Shown here: positions 28,201 to 37,849 of the stretch, piece by piece
Numbering within the stretch: the first letter of the stretch is position 1
How the letters are laid out: each line of letters begins with the position of its first letter
Source of the DNA: Styela clava
Taxonomy: Eukaryota > Chordata > Ascidiacea > Stolidobranchia > Styelidae
Direction: 5' to 3'
Assembly: GCF_964204865.1 (NCBI RefSeq)
Contig: NC_135261.1
Coordinates: forward strand, 11,966,001-12,030,000
DNA: 64,000 nt
Program-made: the position numbers and the translations under genes
Notes under the pieces: model-generated
What the model saw: the letters and a program-made list of their open reading frames with translations, nothing else
The model's database searches: none
Told to the model about the DNA's origin: nothing

Positions 28201-31200
28201 ACTGCGTACAATCAATCTCTTTGTCTTCAATGGTTTTTCATATTTATTTATGACCTAGCTGCTGTTCCATCAAAACTGATTGATGTTATTCTTGTTTCAA
28301 TGCATGCTGAACTTTTAAAATGATGAGTGTTTTTCCATGTGAGTCATGTGCAGAATCTTTTTACATATTTTTGATCAACGCTAGCCGATTTAAAACATAA
28401 CATTTATACTTTAGGAGAATCAGAAAGAAAAGCAGCATTTGTTCAATTTTGAATTTGTTGACGATTTTTACCATCGTGGAAAGTGGAATAAATTAGAGGA
28501 TGAGGTTTGATAATCATCGATATTTTAAAAAAATATTTTAGCATAATTTAAATGTTGTACAATGATAATAATCATGAATCGTAAATATTAATTGATGTCT
28601 TTGAAGATGAATGTTGATCAAATCTTGAAGTCATAATCTTTTCGCGTCCCCATTACCTATACACTTGAGCTGTTGAGTATAAACTCATTAACGAGCAAAA
28701 TTGCAAGTTGTACCCAAGATAACCGGAAAATAAAAAATTACGTTTTTTCATTAAGGACAACGGAACAAACATACCAATTTTGCCGTTGAGAGAAGAAAAG
28801 AAAAACCATTGCCTGGAAATAATTATTGACTCTAAAAATACTGAACTACTTCGGCATCCTCTTATACGAAGACTAGTTACATATAAATGGGAAGATGCAA
28901 ATTTGCGTTTCCTGTTCTGGACAATTTTTTTATTCTATGCTGTATTCATGTTGACTTTCAACATATACATGGCAACAACTCCACCACCTTTTTCTATAAG
29001 TAAGTTTGCATTTATTATTCAATTTCACTATTTTTGAATAGCTTAAACTTACAATTGAGTATTGAAGTTTAACAAGTAGCAGGAAAATTTTGGAAATTAA
29101 ACGTTGAGAATCATTGCTCTGAATCAAAAAACCAAAAGCACTTCTGAGTGAACAGTTAAATACGAATTGTATCGTTTCATTATGAAAATTTACAGATACA
29201 ACATCTACATCTTACAATGGTTCTTGTGTTCAAGTCATTGAAGAGGCGCAAGAAGTTTGGGGTGCCGAATGCAGCCTGAAACATTCAGAATGGCAGAGAT
29301 ATGTAGGATATGTCTCGATAGCTTTTGCAACACTAAATCTCCTGAAAGAGGTGCGTAGGGAATAATCAACAAATTTCAAAGTTTTCAATGTTACTGCCTG
29401 TCAATATAACAGAACATAACGTTTAAAATTGATGCTATTAGATTATAAATTAAAAAATACATTCCTCGTCATCTAAATATGTCGAGATCTGATAAATCGA
29501 CAGCCTCAATGAGTCGCTGTTTTTGATCGTCAGACTCTTATTCAGCCAATGTTTTGCACGCTTAGTCGTGGAAATTGTAGATTCGTAGGCAACGATCAGG
29601 GAATCAGTTACGGTATTTATGTGGTAAAAACCTATTTCTATCATGCAGGGAATGCGTGTTTTATTAAAAAAATATATCAGATCACGAAATACTAAATAAC
29701 AAATATGATTGATTTCAAGAGTTGAATATCAAAATTTATTTCGGCAGATCAAGTTATACTTGACCTTTGATATATTTTAAGATTGTGCAACTTTTACGTG
29801 ATGTAAAGAATTACTTCAAGGAAGTCACAAATTGGATTGAGATGACCCTGTTTATTTCTTCAATTGCAACAATGGTGCCCTGGACAGAATACACCAGAAA
29901 TACCGGAGTTCTGATGGTAAGAATTTTGAAAAGCACAAAATTTTATAAGAAGTTATCATAAAACTATCCAAAGAGCAGTCTGTAATATAATCTTTTACAC
30001 TGCCGTTTTGCTCTGAGATCCAGAATATAACATATATGTACATGCATGCAGACAAATCATTTGATACCAAACTATTTTATGACCACTTTTTTGACCGATC
30101 ACGCAACCCCTTCAACTTCATTCATTTATTTAAGGTATGGCAATGGCAATTGGGATCAGTTGCCATATTTTTATCATGGATGGAATTGCTATTCTTCGTG
30201 GAAAGTATTCCGAAATTTGGATTGGGAATTTACGTGCTTATGTTCGCAAATATTGTCAAAACTTTTCTTAAATTCCTGATTGTGTTGTCGGTTTTTGTCT
30301 TTGCGTTTGCATTCACATTCCATGCACTCTTTCAAAATCAGGTATATATATATATATTCATGTTTAGAAATATCTGTCAAAGTTTTTTGGCATTTTTATT
30401 GAATTACTTCGGTCGAGATATTATATCAACAAGTGGAAACACTAAAGTTTTATAGTTGAAATTGTTTAAAAAATATATTTCTCACGTTAAAGCGAAACAT
30501 TACTGATAAAATTACAACGAAATGAATAGTTTTGATATCTAGAATATGAGGAATTTTCAAATTAATAATTATTCTCTTAAGCATTGAGTACTATGCTTAT
30601 TGTGGCGTCTTATCTGTTTCGTAAAAAATATATCATTATGATACTTTTGATTCCAGGTTGCCTTCATGTATTTGTGGAATTCTATTGTTAAAACAATTGT
30701 TATAATGATTGGTGAAATTGAATATGACTCGATGTTTAACTCTGAACATACCAGCTCTGAATACTCAGTTCAAGTAAGACTGATAAACGAAATGTATGGT
30801 ACAAAGTATACATAGGGAAGATGTAGTTTTTAACATGTTCATTTATTAACATGTTCATTTAATTAGTTATGATCGTAATTGAAATATATATATATTTATA
30901 AGAAAAATTTCACCTGAAAAACTGTACAAATAGGAGAATCTTACTATAAAGTTGAATTCATTAACATGCAAAGGCCAACTAAACGCAGTTCTCAGTTACA
31001 GTAGCATCTTAAAAGCGCAGTTGTAAAACAGTATATACATAATCAAATATAAAAATTCTGGAGAATTGCGGTCTCAATTTTCTACTGTTATATTAATGTT
31101 AAAGGTATTGTTACGTATAAATGACCAAGATTTCGTTATTTTTGTCATCATCATATTATTGGTATTTCATTGTTCAGGTTCATTATAACGAAATCTCCTA

Positions 31201-32355
31201 CTTCGTTTTTGTTGTAGCTTTGATGACAATGAGCATAATAGTAATGAACATGTTGGTAAGTCTCATCTTTATTTTCATCTGTATTATTAAATTGGAAACG
31301 CGTTGCAGGTATTATATACAGCATGTGGTGGTAAATTTGAATGCGTTTGAACAATTGTGTATTTTAGGTTGGATTGGCCGTTGATGACATAAAACAAGTT
31401 CAAAACAAAGCCGAATTAAAGTCAATATCGCAGCATGTAAGTACTATATTCAATATTTGCCAAGTACAACAATAAGTTGTACTTGGCAATAAAAATTAAC
31501 AATTTAAAACGTCTGACTCTTCAATCCGTCTTTCGACATAATCCCTTCGCATTGGCTCAATTACAAAAAAATAATTGGCTGTTATATTACGCGCGACCTT
31601 TAGTTACAATTGCAGCTCGCTTATTGGTTGTAAAAACATAGTATTTGATTTGCATAATATATGAAGTTATTAAAAACAATTTAATATATTTATATTTTAG
31701 GCTAAGTTAGTTCTTGAAACGGAATATTTGCTCCCTCGTTGGTTGAACAACTGGAAAAAGAAGTTGAGTAAAAAAACTCTTAAGCAAAGTGACAAGGACA
31801 AGCGGGAGATAAAGAAATACCATTCGAGAAAGAAAGTCAGTAGCTAATGATATTTAATCAGTGGTCTAAGGAAGATAAAATTGTTTGTTATTCCACAATA
31901 GAAGAAGGTCTATATCATATGTTATACCATCCCCACTTCGAGCCATGACCATCAAATTAATAATAAGATTATTATGCAGATTTATAATAGATAAATAAAA
32001 GATTTTTTTAATGATAAATTGAAAACTCACAAATCAGTGTGTAATTGTAGTTTTGAAAGGGGAGCCTATATGACTAGTTTATGATATGAGTACGATATAT
32101 GTTTTTGTTCGCTATCGCATTGTGTCATCTAAAATTACGAGTGAGCATTTGAATGCCTAAATTATTTTCTTGAAACAGGATGACGGAAAGCGAATTGAAG
32201 AGAAAGTACAAAATGTCAAAGCTGACGTCCAAGCGTTGCGCATGCGACTACATGATATCAATAAAAGAACTCAAAGCATTGAATCAATGGTTAAAATTAA
32301 CATGGAATATAATGAATTCGATTACGATGGTGACGACGATGATCTTGACGTTTAA
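22284..32355 (+). CDS. TRPA1-like ankyrin TRP channel, gene B
   Basis: Tandem paralogue of gene A, predicted cation channel. Exons: 22284-22330, 22943-23066, 23498-23656, 24023-24179, 24541-24739, 25369-25552, 25878-25985, 26066-26301, 27167-27346, 27495-27658, 27905-28011, 28415-28504, 28756-28999, 29196-29350, 29782-29916, 30135-30341, 30657-30773, 31178-31255, 31368-31436, 31701-31835, 32179-32355. The sum is 3072 nt (1023 aa), all GT-AG and in phase; one donor is the unusual GTTCGA at 23657. About 14 ankyrin repeats span residues 30-515. S1 is near 635-657 after the pre-S1 motif ELLRHPL and YKWED. The S1-S2 loop has NTT and NGS sequons and two cysteines. The pore motif is MIGEIEY (residues 849-855), then S6 and VGLAVDDIKQVQ. 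The C-terminus is a coiled coil ending in DDDDLDV. At the vertebrate electrophile sites it has Thr527, Cys547 and Asp572. The ATG at 22284 is the first in-frame one in its exon; an upstream exon is not excluded. Confidence 0.88.
26759..26779 (+). other. Candidate 21-nt cassette microexon, gene B
   Basis: A GATTACAG acceptor, 21 nt and a GGTATGA donor. The upstream exon (ending 26301) leaves phase 2 and the downstream exon (27167) accepts phase 2; this microexon enters and leaves in the same phase, adding seven residues (RNLLISP) between VR and NNGG. It would lengthen an ankyrin finger loop. Gene A shows no equivalent. Confidence 0.45.
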
Positions 32356-32392
32356 ATGCGTTTACGTCCAGTATGTTGCGTATAATATAGAC
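32356..32392 (+). other. Start of gene B 3' UTR and hAT target duplication
   Basis: Only 37 bases separate the gene B stop from the MITE. The last eight (atatagac, 32385-32392) are the target site duplicated at 32693-32700. Confidence 0.7.
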
Positions 32393-32692
32393 CAGCGTTT
32401 CTCGAACTTTTTGTTGCCATGGATCATCTAAGCTTTTTCATCTCGCCTAACGGAACACCAAAAATTAGACGGTGAAATTGGTAGATGGTTTCAAAAACTG
32501 GCACGAGGCCCGTCCGCCTGTTTAGATAGCAAGGCCTCTTTTGTCTATTAGGAGACAAATTTCAATCCAGAGTCGCCGAAGTACGACCGAGATCGCCATA
32601 ACCATAACAAATTCAGTCCCATTTTGGATTGCTTTTCTGCGGAACACTCACGAAACAGCAGTGTTCCGCGGGACACAGTTGGAGAAACGCTG
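32393..32692. mobile_element. 300-bp hAT MITE in the gene B 3' UTR
   Basis: The left end is CAGCGTTTCTCGAACTTTTT; the right end on the opposite strand is CAGCGTTTCTCCAACTGTGT. Both flanks carry a perfect 8-bp duplication, atatagac, the size diagnostic for hAT. The element lies immediately after the gene B stop codon, so it is probably transcribed as 3' UTR. No coding capacity. Confidence 0.88.
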
Positions 32693-32700
32693 ATATAGAC

Positions 32701-33707
32701 AATGGACCGCAATATAGTAGATAAGCTTTGCCAAGTATATAAAACTTGATTTGAAACAATATATTTTAGACATAGTTTGCGTCTATTGATTATCATCTAT
32801 CATGCATGCGTGTATAATAAGTAAAAAGAGGAATACTTCTTTTCGTGATTTCCAATTTCTTTTAATTACATACAAAAAATTACTCGTACAGAAATGTATG
32901 TGAGAAAATGGTTTTTCAAGTTTTCTAGAAGTTTTTCTCGTAAAAGTAAATTAATAATACCTGTGTATATAAGAGCATAAATATTTCCTCCTGACAATCA
33001 AGAAATTTACAAGAATGATCTGTTTTTGGATGAAACTGTTTTTGACATATTTCTCTTACTGGGAGTAAAAGAATTTAGTAAATAACTACTATGATTTTCT
33101 TGTGTGTATTTTATTATTTTACAAAGTCGTTTGATTTTTGTGCCTATTCTGATGCTCGTGACAGCAAACACTCCCGTATATGTCTGTACGACAAATGTTA
33201 ATATATAAATATCTAATGGCTGTGTTTATTATTTTATATTTACTGGATAATCATAAAATCTCACACCTTCCCGCATTTCATTTTCTAAAATCGAAAAAAG
33301 AAGGGCTTGTTTTAAATCAATTTATTCCTGTATTTTTCACTGGGATACACCTTCTATCTCCGTGAAACTACGCCAAAACGTTGCATTCTGGCAGCTGCAC
33401 ACGCAGCCGGAATTTTAATTTCGAAAATGTAAGTAAAATTTCTTATTTTGACTTTTATTTCTATTGCGTGCATTTATCGCCACGTTTGTATTTTCACCGA
33501 AGTCATAAGATTTTAAACGGAATGTTTATCCAAGATATTGGAGAGACGTTTTGAGTAAGAAAATCATGAAACTTAGCTCACTAGCCTACTACAAAAGCAA
33601 TTAGATCAAGGGCAGCCTTCGGCAAAACGAGGAGGTTGCGATAATGAAGAATATGCTTACATCGGCGGCAATGTACTGATATAAACGATGAAACACCCTA
33701 GCGTAGC
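32701..33707. other. Gene-free stretch
   Basis: AT-rich, no exons recognised. It probably contains the end of the gene B transcript. I saw no convincing poly(A) signal close to the stop codon. Confidence 0.4.
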
Positions 33708-34968
33708 CTATAGCCCAGTGTTTCCCAACCCGAGTCCGCGGTTTCAAATGAGTTCAAGAAAACGTTTGAATGAGTCCGCAACGAGCCAGAAATTCACTGC
33801 GGGTGAACCTTAACTATCGGCCAAGTTACCATTTACGTTAGAATTTACATAAAACTTAAAAAGCAAGTTTAATCATATAGCATTAATCGAGTCAATAATT
33901 ACTGATTACTGAGTAGGGATGGGCATGTATTCGAATATTCAACTAGCGTGTTTCCCCGATAATAAAACTGGGTCTTATTTCAATTTTCTTCTGAATAATA
34001 ACACTAGGGCTTATTTTTGTGCGATGTCTTATATATATACTTTCATTTATCAAAAACAAAAGTACAAAGTGGAGAAATACGATATTTTCAAATATGCAAA
34101 ATATGAAAACTCATCCATTTACTTTTAAATAACACGTTTTTATTCAAAATAACTGCAAAACATAGATTAAAAATCATTTAAACGTGTAGGAGAGATCTCT
34201 CACTATCAACTAAGTTGAAAAAAATTTTGCGTTGTTGACTAGGTCTTTTTTTGAAGGGGAGGCCTGATATCAAAATCATTTTTAAAATTCGGGTCTAATT
34301 TTTATGGAAACAAGGTATTAGAATAGTAATTTAATATTCGAAAATTTGGCAATAGGTGTCGCGACAGGTCACTTGCGCGTGACTTCATCAAATGATTGGA
34401 TTTCACAACTCACTTGCTGATTCTGCACACGCTTCGATATATATCTAAGTGGTGTGTCTTGAGAGTTCGAACAACAAGTAATTAAATTTTTTTTTGTTGG
34501 TGTCAATGGTGGCAACCCAAATTTTCCAAATTAAAAAGCGGCATTACACAATACTAAAGATAAAACTGAGAACATAAGTTTTGTTTTATGATGGTCCGCG
34601 ACCGAATAAAAACGCAATCGTAAAATTTTGGGCGCTGTATCGTAGTATAGGTACCAGGGCATTTTCCCTTAGGATTCTTTGCTTTACTGCCTCCACATTG
34701 GTACGTACAGTACTTTCGCGCCTTGAGTGTTGTACGAACAGCTCAGATATGTCGAATTCACAAAAGTACGAATCAAAAAAATATATAATCGGGCACTTTA
34801 TGACGCATTTTTGTGTCCACGGATTGTCATGATATTTTCTGAATAAGATTGCTTTTATTTCGTCAACATATCCGCAGATTAAAATGATCACAAATAAATT
34901 AATAATAAAGCAAGGCGATGAATATGAATTTTGATTTACTAATATATATATAATTTAAATATATATTT

Positions 34969-35083
34969 TAATAAGGGCGCTCGCGAAGTATGTGAACCAA
35001 AATGGCACACAACCTGAACCCCAACTTGGTACACATACCAAGATGCGCCATCTTGGTGCACATACTTCGGGAGCTCCTTATTA
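34969..35083. mobile_element. Nested 115-bp palindromic MITE
   Basis: The left arm TAATAAGGGCGCTCGCGAAG then TATGTG (34969-34994) faces an inverted right arm at 35059-35083 (TAATAAGGAGCTCCCGAAGT on the opposite strand). The arms are about 25 bp with few mismatches around a 64-bp core that itself repeats GGTGCACATAC-like text. Superfamily unknown. Confidence 0.65.
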
Positions 35084-35289
35084 GGTACAAAATCAAGTTG
35101 TAATTTTTGGAAATTTATAGCAGATAGTAGTATTTTTTAACGGCGATAACAAATTCGCAAGATCACAAAAAATTTGTATCAAAACTAGGTTAGGGGATCC
35201 CCAAAACAGAAACTGCGGTTTCGATTTATTCGATCTGACTCTATAGTGACACCGCGTGTCCCATCGCTAATTAAATAATAACGCTAAAT

Positions 35290-35480
35290 ATACGACATAA
35301 TTCATCCAAAATCTATAGGCTTCTGGTCCGAGATATGACGAATGCACATGCACATTTGGAGCAGATTCAACCTCGTTTTCATGAGATATCGCTTGTATCT
35401 AACAGACAAACAAACAAACAAACGAACAGACAAATAACTATAAACATACTCACCGATCAATACCAATAGGTAATAGTCGG
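35290..35480 (+). mobile_element. RTE-like LINE or SINE 3' tail
   Basis: Shows the order typical of RTE-clade 3' ends: a TCCAAAATCTATAGGCTTCT opening, a TTTCATGAGATATCGCTTGT segment, CTAACAGACAAACAAACAAA and then ACTATAAACATACTCACC. No reverse transcriptase is present. The family name is by resemblance only. Confidence 0.4.
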
Positions 35481-36132
35481 GCAATATATTCTCACATTAA
35501 GATGTTCGCAGATTGCCGTGGCATTTCAAAAATATAATGCATTCATCTTGTAAGTCGACGCAAGCGCGAGTTACCACAAACATAATTAAATTGAAATAGA
35601 AAGACATGTAAATTTCTCGTTATTGTCATGAGCTGAATATTGTGCGACAGAAAAGGCCATTGAACAATAAAAAGTCGGCTCTTTCAACGAATGCGTAATT
35701 GCGGCGAATTTCCGATTTTGAAATTCGTTAAAATTCTGTTGTTTAGTGTTATTGCTTCTTCACACATATTACGATTGCAATAAACGCACCTTGAGTCCGC
35801 AAAGGTTTTCGCCAGTCAGAAAATAGTCCGCGACCAAAAAAAGTTGGGAAACGCTGCTATAGCCTATGCTAATTGTAAGAGTCGTCTGATGCAAAGACGC
35901 CACAACTAATGAATTTCGCCTTAATATGAATTTCGAGTTCATGTGTTGGCATTTTTCTCATAAAATGAAGGCATTATTACGGTTAATATTGTTCGGGAAA
36001 ATTATGCTTAGCATACATTGTTTTTAGGGTTGAAGTGATACAAACTCATTTATTCGATCGCATTCCAATTTTCGCAAGGTGGTTTCGTCGTAGCACGGTC
36101 GTTTACGTAATGGCTTATCGGTTGCTTCTTAC

Positions 36133-36335
36133 GGTGAGCGTACATTTGAACCCATGTACATTTGAACCCATGCGTACATCCACGGGTTCAATCTATATGC
36201 GGGTGCTAAAACCCATGGGTTAGGGTTAGTATGGGTTTAACTATCCGTGAAACAAAAAAAATTCCACACGTGCAATAGCATACAGGTGCAATTGTCATGG
36301 GTTCAAATGTACGTGGGTTCAAATGTAATGGAACC
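36133..36335. mobile_element. 203-bp MITE with perfect 9-bp target duplication, copy 2
   Basis: The same family as 9821-9991. Flanked by gcttcttac at 36124-36132 and 36336-36344, identical on both sides. Both ends carry a duplicated GTACATTTGAACCCATG or ACGTGGGTTCAAATGT block, making this copy 32 bp longer than copy 1. The internal ATATGCGGGTGCTAAAACCC and GGTTAGTATGGGTTTAACT segments are shared with copy 1. Probably Mutator-like from the duplication length. Confidence 0.85.
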
Positions 36336-36344
36336 GCTTCTTAC

Positions 36345-37849
36345 TGCGCAAACCAATGAACTACAGCTTGGGAAGGTGGGTATGAGCCTCTATCGATATT
36401 TGTGGCGTTTTGAAGGATTTATTGCAAATGAGAAGAGCTTGGAATGTTTTTACATTCATTTTTCTTCAACCTATTTAATACAAAAAAATCAAATAGTACA
36501 GCCATTATGAACGAAACAGGCAAAAAAATCTTTATTTGAAACAATTGTTTTAAAACAATAAAACAATTCTTTTTGAACAAATTGTTAGAAGAAACCAATG
36601 TCGAAATGCAAACAAGAAAACATTTGTTTGGAACGATTGGCTTTCTCATAAATAACAGCTTTTGTTGACTTGACCGAGTATTTTCAAAATGATGGAGCCT
36701 TCTGGTGATTGTTACTCTGATTGAGTTTTAGTATACAAAATATCTGCAACTTCATATATTTCGCCATAGAGTATGGCTCTTATTATATCTTCAGCTTAAT
36801 AGAGTTTAGCTGTGAAATATCGTTAAGATTTTATTGCTCTTTATAGTTTAACATAATCTAAATTTAACATCATATCACTTGATATAATTCAAATGTAGCA
36901 CCTAAAATATCATTTCTGTCTGGTGTCAAATTCCGCACTGTGGTGATAATAATGAAACTTAAGCCCCAGTAGTCTGAGGCTTGCTCGTCGGATAGGCTTG
37001 AACAGAAAACTTTGTACTATTTTGTATCTGACAAGAGTGAAAAAAAAAACTTAGGCATCAACTGATTGTGTTTCAAAAATGTTTACTTTATTCCCATTTT
37101 TTTTTTCAAAGTTTCGCAGAGCGAAACAACTGACCAGGAGCAGTTTTACGCAGTCAAAGATTCTAAGTAAGTTCAACAAACTGCAGTGGTGCCTTTTCAC
37201 AAATAAGTGTGCTCATCATGTCTGTATGACCCTCAGGAGATTCCTCGTGCTGCAACGCCACACAATAGTTTCTACAGTCTGATGACTACCTACTTGCAGC
37301 TTAACCAATACAGTCAATAAAAAATAATTGAAGAAATTATTTTATTTTGGAAAAATATAGCAAAACACGGTGACTGTTGCAAGAAAGTAAAAGTGCGTAA
37401 CAAAAGCTCCACCATGCGGCGAGAAATATTATTGATTGCAAATAGCGTAGACAGCGCAAATATGAATAGCTTATGATTAATAAATAATTTGTCATACCTG
37501 GCATGAGTAATATAGATTATAACATAAATGGAGCAATGCTAAAAAATATATTGATGTTTAAAATAATTGAAGGATACTAATCGAACAGTTACATAAATAC
37601 GTTTAAGCGTTGATACTTGATCACTTGAAAATAATATTTATTTACACCAGATCAAATCAACACAACAATGTGTTTTTTTCCGGTACCTTATTAATTTCTA
37701 TTGTATGCATAGGGCACAACATATGAGATTTTGCCTTACATGTACAGATGTCTGTTGTGAATATACATATAAGCATTTCATAAGAAAGAGAAATTTTCAT
37801 GGTTCACGTGCAAACAAAGAAACGTTTCACAATGTTACGTAAAATAAAT
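36345..37849. other. Gene-free stretch
   Basis: No exon recognised on either strand. It probably includes the 3' UTR of the minus-strand gene that ends at 37850. Confidence 0.4.

Larger units (their letters stand above)
33716..35856. mobile_element. 2.1-kb composite hAT element with nested insertions
   Basis: The left end is CAGTGTTTCCCAACCCGAGT with GTCCGCGG; the right end on the opposite strand is CAGCGTTTCCCAACTTTTTT with GGTCGCGGAC. A perfect 8-bp target duplication, ctatagcc, lies at 33708-33715 and 35857-35864. No transposase is visible. Inside are a possible MITE at about 33945-34318 (TGTTTCCCCGATAATAAAAC facing an inverted TGTTTCCATAAAAATTAGAC), a palindromic element at 34969-35083 and an RTE-like 3' tail at 35290-35480. 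The large size therefore partly reflects later insertions. Confidence 0.88.

Noticed and set aside
35400..35440. ACAAACAAACAAACA run as a stand-alone microsatellite
   Set aside because: Better explained as part of an RTE-like 3' tail, given the conserved text on both sides.
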